Positions 46,864 through 55,173 of a stretch of DNA of 64,000 nucleotides are shown piece by piece. Every line of letters starts with the position of its first letter. Position 1 is the stretch's first letter. The DNA comes from Microbacterium sp. (GTDB lineage: Bacteria; Actinomycetota; Actinomycetes; Actinomycetales; Microbacteriaceae): contig NZ_JAPSHY010000006.1 in the NCBI RefSeq assembly GCF_031179285.1, forward strand, positions 62,001-126,000, given 5' to 3'. Position numbers and translations under genes: made by a program. Below the pieces are notes generated by a model. It saw only the letters and a program-made list of their open reading frames with translations, ran no database searches and was not told the DNA's origin.

Positions 46864-49800
46864 TCAGCCTTCGATCAGGGCCAGTTGCTCGCGACGGCGG
46901 CGGATGGTGAGCAGGGCTGCGCCGGCGATGAGGAACATCCCGGCCAGACCCGCGACAGCCCAGCTGATAGCGCCACCGGTGACCGCGAGCGGAGGCAGCT
47001 CCGGAACCTCATGCGCTGTCACGCAGACACCGGCCGGGTCGCAGATCGCGCGCTCGTCGGGGCTGGAGACCACGTTGCGCAGCTCCGCCGGGCCGGCAGC
47101 CGTGACAGTCACCGAGTACGCGACCGTCACCGTCTGGCCGACCTCGAGGTCACCCGTCCAGGACAGCGTGTTCCCCTCCCGCATCACGGTCCCGCTCGTG
47201 GCTTGGGCGTCGTCGTTCCACACCGCGTCATCCAGCACGTCCGACAGGTCGTCCGCGATGACCGCGTCGCTGACGGCGCCGTCGCCGCGCTGCGTGACGG
47301 TGACCGTGTAGGTCACCCGGTCTCCCCGCGACACCTCGGTGCCGGATGCCGGGTCCGCGGTCTTCGCGTAGACGTACCCGCCGGTCTTGTGGACCGTCCG
47401 GCACCCCTCGGTGCCGTCGGCTGCGGTGACGCACTCGCCGGCTTCGCTGGGGCTGGTGACCACGTTCGCGAGCGTCGTGTCCCCGCCGCCGGTCACGGTG
47501 ACCGAGTACGTGATCGTGACGACGTCACCGGGTGCGAGGTCTCCGTTCCAGGACAGGGTCGGCCCGTGGATCTCGACCGAGCCAGCCGAAGCGGTGGCGT
47601 CACCGTTGTAGGTGGCGTCATCGATCACATCGGACAGGTCGTCGACCAGAGAACCGGCCACTCCCGCAGGTCCCTGCTGCTCGACCGTCACCGTATACGT
47701 CACGACGTCGCCGGACTGCACGTCACTGTTATGAATCGGGTCCGCCATCTTCGAATACACGAACCGGCCCGTCTGATGCGTCGTCGAGCATCCCTCGTTG
47801 CCGTCACCGGCCGGGACGCACTCGCCGTTCTCACTCGGAGTCACGACGTTCGTGAGGGTCATGTTGCCGGCACCCGTCACCGTCACCGAGTACGTGATCG
47901 TCGCCGTGGCACCGACGGCCAGGTCACCGGACCACGCCAGCTCGGTGCTGTCGGCGTCGAACGACGCTTCACCGGAGGTCGCCGCAAGGTCACCGTTCCA
48001 GTCCGCGTCATCCAGCACTGCCGAGAGGTCATCATCGAACGAGGCACCCTCGACCGAGCCGAGGCCGCGCTGCGCGACCGTCACTGTGTAGGTGATCGTG
48101 CCACCAACAGCGACATCCGAACCCGGGGCGGCCACCGACGTCTTCGACACCGTGAAGTCACCCGTCTGATGCGTCGTCGTGCAGGATGCGTCATCGACAC
48201 ACCCGTCGCTGGTGACCACGTTCGTCAGAGCCGTGTCACCGGCGCCCGTCACCGTGACCGAGTACGTAACCGTCACGACGTCGTCGACGGCGAGGTCGCC
48301 CGACCAGGTGATCGTCGGCTCGGCAAAGCTGACCATCCCGGCCGAAGCGGCCAGGTTATCGTTCCAGGTCGCGTCGTCCAGCACCGCCGTCAGATCGTCC
48401 GTGAACGACGCGCTGTCGACGGCGGCCTCACCGAACTGCGACACCGTGACGGTGTAGTCGATCGTGTCACCGATCTGGACATCCTCGCCCGAAGCCGGGT
48501 CCGACGTCTTGACCGTCTCGTAGCGGCCGGTGAGGTGCTCCGTCTGACAGTCGCCCGCCGATTCACACCCCGGAGACTGCACGTTGTTGCCGATCAGCGT
48601 GTCACCCGCAGCCGTCACGGTCACCGAATATGTCACCGTGGCAACGTCACCCGGACCCAGGTCACCGGTCCAGGAGATCACACCGTCCTGCACCGTGAAC
48701 TCACCCGCCGACGCCACGACGTCATTGTTGAACGTCGCATCATCCAGCACATCCGTGAGGTCGTCGTTGAAGAACTGCGCAACCACACGCCCCTCACCCG
48801 ACTGCGTGACCGTGACCTTGTACGTGATCACATCACCGATCTGCACCTCAGACCCGGACGCCGGATCGGCCGTCTTCACTGTCGTGTACGTCGCGGTGTA
48901 GTGATCGGTGCTGCAGGTCTCCTCCGAAGAGCAGCCGTCGCTGGTGACCACGTTCCGCAAATGCGTGTCGCCCTCACCCGTGACCGTCACCGAGTAGGTG
49001 ATCGTCACGACGTCGTCGACGGCGAGGTCGCCCGACCAGGACAGCAGCTGAGCGGCATCGTCGAAGTCGACGGCGCCTGCCGAAGCAACAACATCGTCGT
49101 TCCAGGTCGCGTCGTCCAGCACGCCCGACAGGTCATCGACCAGCGACGCACCGTCGTATGCGGCCTCCCCGATCTGCGACACCGTCACCGTGTACTCGAT
49201 GGTCTCGCCCACCTCGAGGTTCGACCCGTCAGCCGGGCCGGACGACTTCTCCACCGCGTAGTCCGCAATGAGGTGCTCCGTCGCGCATGCGTCGACACAG
49301 CCTGGGCTCGTGACCTGGTTGCCTACCGTGTAGTCACCATCCGCCGCGAGAGCAGCGGAGTCCTTCACCGTCACCGTGTACGTCACGGTCGCGACCTCAC
49401 CCACCGGCACGGTACCGTTCCACGACAGCACGCCGTCGGTGATGGTCGCCGTGCCCGACGACGCCGTCGGACCACCGGTCAGATCAGCGTCGTCGAGCAC
49501 ATCCGCCAGGTCGTCGCTGAACTGCGCGACAGCCGGCACCGTGCCCTCCTGCGTCACCGCCACGGTGTAGGTGATCGTGTCACCCGGCTTGACCGTCTCA
49601 CCGGACGCCGGGTCGGAGGACTTTTCGGTCGTGTAGTTCACGACCTGCACACCAGCCGGGTCGCAGTTGATCGTCGGGACGACCTCGGAATCCTCCGGCC
49701 GTGGGGCAGCACCACACGCGTTGTTGACGACAGAGCCACCGCCGGTCATGATCGCAGTGAACTCGTGCGAGTCCTCCGCACCCGGCGCCAGCTCCTCCAC

Positions 49801-52677
49801 CGTGAACGAACCCTGCGGGAACAACGAATCCGTGATCTCCACATCCCGCAACGTCCCCTGACCGGTGTTCGTGATCACGATCCGATACGGCACCTCATCA
49901 CCCACCCGATACGTCGGATAGGTCGTGACGTCATTCGCGTCGACCCAGTTGCCCTCGGCATCCTGCACATACTTCTTCAGAGACGCCGAATACGCCGTAC
50001 CCATCGTCAACGGCTCAGACGTGCGCATCACCAACTCGGTGTGCTCGGCGATCGCCTGTGCCCGATTGACGTAAACATCACCCGGCTCAGCGCCAACCGG
50101 CTCGACGTCAACCGTGAACGCGAACGTCGCACCCGAAGCCAGCCGACCGCCGATCACTCGTATCGCCGTCGGGTTCGGCACCGGCGTCGTCGACCAGTTC
50201 ACGGAGTTGCCGGCGATGCTGCCGGGCGCCGTTCCATTCGACGAGCGCGACGGGTCATCCGACAGCGTCGCCGGGTCAGCGGTCGTGTAGTACACCGTGG
50301 CACCGGACGGAGCGTTCACCGCTGTCACGTCATACGTACCTGCGAAGCTCGTCCCGCGACCGTCACCGTTGTACGGGAGGATGTCGATCGTGTCGGTGAA
50401 GGCCTGTGGCAGGGGATCCTGTGACCGCAACGTCACCGTCCACGAGCCCTCTTCACCGGAACCGTCTCCGTCCGGGTTAGGTATGAACCACTGATCCGTC
50501 GACTTGCCGAGGTTCGTGGCACCAGAAGTCGACACCGTCACCTGCGCCGCAGCGGGCGTCGAGGTCAGCCCGCCGACCGAGCTGGTCGCGGTGTTCGTGA
50601 GCACCTGCCCGGGCGTCGCGGAAGCGCCGGCGACAGCCTGGTAGGCGAGAACATTCGGCACATTCGTCGGCACCCCGTCGAGTGACCAGGTCAGTACCTG
50701 CTGCCCCGAGCCGTTGGTCGAGACGGTGGGCGCAGGGTTCGCCGAACCGTCGACGTAGGTCATCCCCACCGGCAGGGTGTCGGTGATGACGTAGTCGTCC
50801 ATCGTCTCCGGGATCGCGCCCGCTCCGTTAGCCGAGTAGGTCAGCGTAAAGTTCGCAGGCTCGCCGGGCCTAACGACCGAACGGTCGACGGACTTGTGGA
50901 TCGCCGGGGTGGCAGTGGTGATCCGGAGGATGTCACGACGACCGTCGGTGTTCGGGTAGCGTGCGCCAGGAGTCGGTGTGACAACGACATGCGCACCCGG
51001 GCCTGTCCAGGTTCCGGCGGACATGATCGAGCCGAACGTCCAGATGTCCTGACCGACAGGAACATCGTCGTGGATCGTCACGTAGCCGGCCAACTGAATG
51101 CCCGACCATCCCTCGCTCTCAGGGAGCGAGTGCGGATAGATGATTCGCATGGCCTCAACCGAGGTGAGGTCAGCAGGCTCGGCGATCGTCCAGTTGCCGG
51201 GGTCGCTGCCACAGTTGAAGGTATTCGGGTCTCCGACGTCACCGATGTAGTACTCGACAGCAGGCGGGTTGTCCAGCTCCGCTGCCTCGTAGCCCATGGT
51301 GTCGTACCCGCGAATCGTGGGAAGAGCGTCTCCCTCAGCGAACGGCGTGTAGGTGACGTAATCGGCGTCGAACACGAGGCACTGCCCTTGGAGAGTGCTA
51401 TCCGGCACGTCGTGCATGCTCGCGGCGTGGTTGACGTACTGCACAACCTTCGTCCCGGCCGACACACGGTAGGTGTCGTCCCAGTTGCTTCCACCGGCAC
51501 CGGTGTACGGACGCCACCACGAGGCGGACCAGAGACCGGGAAGAACGTAGGCCTTCGTGGTCGTGTTGTTCTGGGTCAGGTCGACCGAAGCGAGTCCAGT
51601 GGTCGACTGGTACGTCGGTGCGTTGGATTGAAGGCTGATCGACCCTGCCCGATCCGTCGCCACGCGGAACCAGAGGCTGCCGCTGGCGATATAGGACCAG
51701 TCGGTCGGCAGTATGGCGCCCGTCGAGTCCTTCGTCGGCACCGTCGCCATGTCGTAGTTGATCCCGGTCAGAGTGAGATCGAACACTCCGGGCTGTCCGG
51801 CGACCGGCGTCAGTGTGCAGGAGTCAACGAATGAGGTCTGCTGGTTTTCCGGAAGGCTCGAGGAGTCAGGAATACCGGACCAGGGGTGACCTCCGGCGAC
51901 GAAGGCATTGAACGGCGAGCACCCGACGCCTCCATAATAGCCTTCACCGAGACTGATGGATGCGCCGTTGCTCTCGGAAACCTGGACTCGGTAGGTGACG
52001 GAGTCCGGGCCGGTGTCCGATCCGGCGCCCAGACGAAGCGACCACTCCAGCCCCACGTCGACGGAGGTGTACTCCATGTTCCATTCGTAGTACGAGGTGT
52101 TCTGGCCGAACTGAAGGTCCATCGCGAAGGCGTTCTCGATGGCGAGAGGTGGAAGCGGGCGCTGTTGACCGCCAATCTCCCCGACGGCTGTGAGCTGCTC
52201 TCCGGTGTCGCCATCGACGGCGATGGGCGTCTGCGCGACAACGGCGGTTCCTTGCTCAACTGCGCCGAGGTTGCATGTGAGTGTGCGCCCGTCGGCTGAG
52301 ATCGAGGAAGCCGGTGCCGCGCCAGCAGCGGTCGTGCACACGTCGGGAATGCTGCGAAAGACGCCGTTATCGACCGTGACCGTGTATGTGACGTTCGCAA
52401 CCGGGTCATTCGACGGGGCCGGCGCGTCGTCGTTGACGTTCACGTGCCACACCGCATTCACGACATCCCCGCGCCCGACCGTCGTTGGCGTCCCGTCCTC
52501 CCAAGCGCCCTTGATGTCGTACACCGGTGCCGCGTTCGCCGCGGTCGCGGGCACGAGCGAAAGCGTCAGCGCCGAGATCACGGTCGCGACGCCGAAGCGC
52601 ATTCTCTTCCGCGATGAGCCGAGCAGCGCTCGATCGTCGGTCTTCGACATGCTCCAGGGCAGACGCGATCGCCTCAT
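46864..52677 (-). CDS. Giant LAxTG-anchored surface protein with seven DUF11-like repeats
   Basis: 1937 aa from the ATG at 52677, with GGGAGGG 6 bases upstream. A signal peptide (hydrophobic core VATVISALTLSLVPATAANA) is followed by a ~950-residue unique region with beta-rich domains. Then seven tandem DUF11-like repeats of ~125 residues (~1010-1890) occur, each starting near (E/V)KT(A/S)DPASG and containing SWxGDL and a closing Cys pair before THxTGxY. The tail has LAVTGG, a hydrophobic helix and RRRREQLALIEG: the LAxTG form recognised by class E sortases, unlike the LPSTG of the 29944 gene. Likely a cell-wall stalk/adhesin. Isopeptide bonds are possible but not shown. Confidence 0.88.
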   Translation of the reverse strand: MRRSRLPWSMSKTDDRALLGSSRKRMRFGVATVISALTLSLVPATAANAAPVYDIKGAWEDGTPTTVGRGDVVNAVWHVNVNDDAPAPSNDPVANVTYTVTVDNGVFRSIPDVCTTAAGAAPASSISADGRTLTCNLGAVEQGTAVVAQTPIAVDGDTGEQLTAVGEIGGQQRPLPPLAIENAFAMDLQFGQNTSYYEWNMEYTSVDVGLEWSLRLGAGSDTGPDSVTYRVQVSESNGASISLGEGYYGGVGCSPFNAFVAGGHPWSGIPDSSSLPENQQTSFVDSCTLTPVAGQPGVFDLTLTGINYDMATVPTKDSTGAILPTDWSYIASGSLWFRVATDRAGSISLQSNAPTYQSTTGLASVDLTQNNTTTKAYVLPGLWSASWWRPYTGAGGSNWDDTYRVSAGTKVVQYVNHAASMHDVPDSTLQGQCLVFDADYVTYTPFAEGDALPTIRGYDTMGYEAAELDNPPAVEYYIGDVGDPNTFNCGSDPGNWTIAEPADLTSVEAMRIIYPHSLPESEGWSGIQLAGYVTIHDDVPVGQDIWTFGSIMSAGTWTGPGAHVVVTPTPGARYPNTDGRRDILRITTATPAIHKSVDRSVVRPGEPANFTLTYSANGAGAIPETMDDYVITDTLPVGMTYVDGSANPAPTVSTNGSGQQVLTWSLDGVPTNVPNVLAYQAVAGASATPGQVLTNTATSSVGGLTSTPAAAQVTVSTSGATNLGKSTDQWFIPNPDGDGSGEEGSWTVTLRSQDPLPQAFTDTIDILPYNGDGRGTSFAGTYDVTAVNAPSGATVYYTTADPATLSDDPSRSSNGTAPGSIAGNSVNWSTTPVPNPTAIRVIGGRLASGATFAFTVDVEPVGAEPGDVYVNRAQAIAEHTELVMRTSEPLTMGTAYSASLKKYVQDAEGNWVDANDVTTYPTYRVGDEVPYRIVITNTGQGTLRDVEITDSLFPQGSFTVEELAPGAEDSHEFTAIMTGGGSVVNNACGAAPRPEDSEVVPTINCDPAGVQVVNYTTEKSSDPASGETVKPGDTITYTVAVTQEGTVPAVAQFSDDLADVLDDADLTGGPTASSGTATITDGVLSWNGTVPVGEVATVTYTVTVKDSAALAADGDYTVGNQVTSPGCVDACATEHLIADYAVEKSSGPADGSNLEVGETIEYTVTVSQIGEAAYDGASLVDDLSGVLDDATWNDDVVASAGAVDFDDAAQLLSWSGDLAVDDVVTITYSVTVTGEGDTHLRNVVTSDGCSSEETCSTDHYTATYTTVKTADPASGSEVQIGDVITYKVTVTQSGEGRVVAQFFNDDLTDVLDDATFNNDVVASAGEFTVQDGVISWTGDLGPGDVATVTYSVTVTAAGDTLIGNNVQSPGCESAGDCQTEHLTGRYETVKTSDPASGEDVQIGDTIDYTVTVSQFGEAAVDSASFTDDLTAVLDDATWNDNLAASAGMVSFAEPTITWSGDLAVDDVVTVTYSVTVTGAGDTALTNVVTSDGCVDDASCTTTHQTGDFTVSKTSVAAPGSDVAVGGTITYTVTVAQRGLGSVEGASFDDDLSAVLDDADWNGDLAATSGEASFDADSTELAWSGDLAVGATATITYSVTVTGAGNMTLTNVVTPSENGECVPAGDGNEGCSTTHQTGRFVYSKMADPIHNSDVQSGDVVTYTVTVEQQGPAGVAGSLVDDLSDVIDDATYNGDATASAGSVEIHGPTLSWNGDLAPGDVVTITYSVTVTGGGDTTLANVVTSPSEAGECVTAADGTEGCRTVHKTGGYVYAKTADPASGTEVSRGDRVTYTVTVTQRGDGAVSDAVIADDLSDVLDDAVWNDDAQATSGTVMREGNTLSWTGDLEVGQTVTVAYSVTVTAAGPAELRNVVSSPDERAICDPAGVCVTAHEVPELPPLAVTGGAISWAVAGLAGMFLIAGAALLTIRRRREQLALIEG

Positions 52678-52802
52678 GAGTTTCCCTCCCACGCTCCGGA
52701 AACAGAGCTACTCCGGACCATTCCTACCGGACCCTGAGAACGCCGTGTGGAAACTTCACCCCGACCTCACCCTGAGCGGAGTGCAGAGCTGAGATACGTC
52801 GA

Positions 52803-52832
52803 AGGGCCCCGGATGCGGCATCCGGGGCCCCT
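52803..52832 (-). terminator. Hairpin downstream of the acyl-CoA dehydrogenase gene
   Basis: GGGCCCCGGATGC and its complement form an almost loop-free stem, 17 bases after the stop at 52849 on the minus strand. Confidence 0.65.
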
Positions 52833-52848
52833 TCGTCTCAGTGAGTGG

Positions 52849-54012
52849 TCAGCGCTTGCCGACGATCTGACGACCGACGAGATCGCGCATGATCTCGTTG
52901 GTGCCGCCGTAGATGCGATGCACGCGGGCATCGGTGAACGCCCGTGCGATCGGGTACTCCATGATGTAGCCGTAGCCGCCGTGCAGCTGCACGCCGGTGT
53001 CGAGCACCTCCCACTCGCGCTCGGTCGCCCAGAACTTGACCTTCGCCGCGTCTTCCGGCGTGAGCTTCTCATCCTTGTACGCCAGCAGAGCGCGGTCGAT
53101 GTAGGCCCACATCGCGTCGGTGGTCGCCGCCATGTCTGCAAGCCGGAAGCGCGTGTTCTGGAAGTCGGCGATGCGCTCGCCGAAGGCCTCGCGATCCTTG
53201 GTGTAGGCGACGGTCCAGTTCAACGCCGCCTGGGCGGCCGCCGCCGCGGCGACCCCGATCGACAGGCGCTCGAGCGGCAGGTTCATCATCAGCTGGATGA
53301 ATCCCTGCCCCTCCTTGCCGCTGATCAGGTTCTCGTCGGGAATGAACACGTCGGTGAAGCTGAGCTCCGCGGTGTCCCAGCCGTGGAAGCCCATCTTGCT
53401 CAGCTTCTTGCCCTGATCGAAGCCCTCCATGCCCTTCTCGACGAGCACCAGACTGAACGCATCGGGGCGATTGCCCTCGCCGGTCTTCACGAAGGTCACG
53501 ACGACGTCGGCCGTCGCGCCGGACGAGATGAACGTCTTCGCGCCGTTGAGGATGTAGCCGCCGTCGACCTTCTTCGCATTGGTCTTGATGCCGCGCAGGT
53601 CGCTGCCCGCGCCTGGGTCGGTCATGGCCAGTGCGCCCAGGACCTCGCCGGTGGCCATGCGGGGCAGCCACTTCTGCTTCTGCTCCTGCGTGCCCATGTG
53701 CACGAGGTACGGAATGGCGAGGTCGTCCTGAATGCCGAGGGCCCCGGCGAGCGAACCCGCGCCGACGGCGATGACCTCCTCCATCACGATCGTGCGGAAG
53801 CGGTAGTCCTGCAGCATCCCGGCGCCGCCGAACTCCTCCGGCACCGACAGCCCGAGGATGCCGGCTTCGCCTGCGGCGAGCATCGTGGCGCGGTCGATCT
53901 CTCCGGCGGCTTCCCACCGCTCGATCGCTTCGTTGCTCACGTGGCGCTTGACGAAGTCTTTGACGAGGTCGCGGAAGGCCTCGTGGTCCTCTTCGTAGAT
54001 GTCGCGTTGCAT
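52849..54012 (-). CDS. Acyl-CoA dehydrogenase (LCAD/isovaleryl-type active site)
   Basis: 387 aa from the ATG at 54012 (MQRDIYEEDHEAF), with AGGAGG 6 bases upstream; a longer reading frame upstream is not supported. FAD-binding segments ALAMTDPGAGSDL and ISSGATADV and the C-terminal GYGYIMEYPIAR/RIYGGTNEIMR are typical. The position holding the catalytic Glu in medium-chain enzymes (IYEGT) is Gly (IYGGT), so the base is probably the Glu of NLPLERL, as in isovaleryl- and long-chain enzymes. It catalyses the first beta-oxidation step or branched-chain acyl-CoA oxidation. It stands alone. Inverted GCATCCCAC repeats lie upstream. Confidence 0.93.
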   Translation of the reverse strand: MQRDIYEEDHEAFRDLVKDFVKRHVSNEAIERWEAAGEIDRATMLAAGEAGILGLSVPEEFGGAGMLQDYRFRTIVMEEVIAVGAGSLAGALGIQDDLAIPYLVHMGTQEQKQKWLPRMATGEVLGALAMTDPGAGSDLRGIKTNAKKVDGGYILNGAKTFISSGATADVVVTFVKTGEGNRPDAFSLVLVEKGMEGFDQGKKLSKMGFHGWDTAELSFTDVFIPDENLISGKEGQGFIQLMMNLPLERLSIGVAAAAAAQAALNWTVAYTKDREAFGERIADFQNTRFRLADMAATTDAMWAYIDRALLAYKDEKLTPEDAAKVKFWATEREWEVLDTGVQLHGGYGYIMEYPIARAFTDARVHRIYGGTNEIMRDLVGRQIVGKR

Positions 54013-54084
54013 GCCGTCCTCCTGAACGTTCCTGGGCGTCGTTGCTCCGGCGATTCTATGTCGGCCGCCACCCGCGGATGCGGT

Positions 54085-54140
54085 CATTGTGAGAATGCAT
54101 CCCACTTGTCGTGAGACTCGGTACCGCCATTGTGGGATGC
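54085..54140. promoter_or_regulatory. Inverted repeats upstream of the acyl-CoA dehydrogenase gene
   Basis: GCATCCCAC (54097-54105) and its complement GTGGGATGC (54132-54140) are separated by 26 bases. A related CATTGTGAGAATGC begins at 54085. Possible operator for a fatty-acid regulator or terminator of the peptidase gene. Confidence 0.35.
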
Positions 54141-54175
54141 CGCAACGAGCGATCGGTCGTCGCCCGACGGAAGCC

Positions 54176-55117
54176 TCAGTGGGCGTAGTCGGGGGCGGCG
54201 GGAAGGCCGAAGAACTCCTCCATGGTGTGAAATCCGCCCTGGTGGTACACGGCTGCCAGATCCACGCCGATGTAGCGGAGGTGCCAGGGTTCCGGCTGAT
54301 AACCGGTGGTGCCGATCCCCGCCTGCTCGTACCGCACGATGAAGCCGTACTCCCAGGCGTGCTCAGCGACCCAGTTGCTCTGGGCGGTGCCGCCGAAACC
54401 GTCGAGATCGCCGCACCTCGCGGCGCACGCCACGACGTCGAGGGCGAGGCCCGTCTGGTGTTCGCTGTGTCCTGGTCGGGCAGACCCCGCATCCGCCTCC
54501 GCCTGACCGAGCGCGCGGACGTTGGATTCGTACGTCGTGACCTGCAGCCCGTAGGAGCGGTAGCCGTTGTTCGCACCGAGCCTGCCCGCCCCGGCTGCCT
54601 CCGCCGCCTGCGCCATCTCGCCGACGGCTGCGGCGACCTCCGGTCGGACCTGCCCGGAGCGGGTGGTTGTCTGCACCGGCAGGTCGACGAGTGCCGGCGG
54701 GGCGTAGTCGACCGGCGCCAGGGGCCTTGCCTTGTTCACGACCACCCAGGCGCGCGCGGGATCCTCCAGCGAGATGCACGGCGCGTTGCCCGCCACGACG
54801 GCGGCGCGGAAACTCTCGCCACCGCCGAACGCGGCCACGGTCGCTGCGTCGTCGCCGGCGGCCAACGCCTGCTGCACGACGGCATCCGCACAGGGATCGG
54901 CCGCGGTCGTCGCCTCGACGTCGACGGGCGGCACCTCCATGAGCGCGACGGGTTCGGGCTGCTCGAACGGTGCCGATGTCGGAACCGTCGCGAGCGACAG
55001 GAGCACGCCGATCGCGGTGACCGCGATCCCGATCGGCAGCGCAGGTCCGCGAATCGGGGAGCGGGGCGCCGCATGCTGGGGCTGCGGTACGGCGTACATC
55101 TTCCCATTGTCCCTCAT
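54176..55117 (-). CDS. M15-family D-Ala-D-Ala carboxypeptidase (VanY-like), membrane-anchored
   Basis: 313 aa from the ATG at 55117; an ATG six codons further (55099) is also possible. A single N-terminal transmembrane helix (~25-48) is followed by a variable spacer (~50-140) and the VanY-type metallopeptidase domain. Zinc site motifs are GHSEHQTGLALDVV and EPWHLRYIG. Family members trim D-Ala from peptidoglycan side chains or hydrolyse D,D-dipeptides. A TATGTT -10 lies 9 bases before 55117. It is divergent from the radical SAM gene and shares an inverted 10-base motif with it. Confidence 0.92.
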   Translation of the reverse strand: MRDNGKMYAVPQPQHAAPRSPIRGPALPIGIAVTAIGVLLSLATVPTSAPFEQPEPVALMEVPPVDVEATTAADPCADAVVQQALAAGDDAATVAAFGGGESFRAAVVAGNAPCISLEDPARAWVVVNKARPLAPVDYAPPALVDLPVQTTTRSGQVRPEVAAAVGEMAQAAEAAGAGRLGANNGYRSYGLQVTTYESNVRALGQAEADAGSARPGHSEHQTGLALDVVACAARCGDLDGFGGTAQSNWVAEHAWEYGFIVRYEQAGIGTTGYQPEPWHLRYIGVDLAAVYHQGGFHTMEEFFGLPAAPDYAH

Positions 55118-55123
55118 CGGCCG

Positions 55124-55173
55124 TCGAACATAGCTCCCGGCTGACGTTGACGAAGATTCGGTTCTATGTTCGA
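55124..55173. promoter_or_regulatory. Divergent promoter region with inverted TCGAACATAG pair
   Basis: TCGAACATAG (55124-55133) and its exact complement CTATGTTCGA (55164-55173) face each other across 30 bases. Each contains a TATGTT -10 (one per direction) and a LexA-type TCGAAC half-site. TCGGTTCTATGTTCGA (55158-55173) matches the actinobacterial SOS box TCGAACNNNNGTTCGA at 9 of 12 fixed positions. Confidence 0.4.

Noticed and set aside
54013..54576. Upstream extension of the acyl-CoA dehydrogenase frame to 54576
   Set aside because: It crosses the M15 peptidase 3' end and adds no acyl-CoA dehydrogenase sequence; the ATG at 54012 has a perfect AGGAGG.
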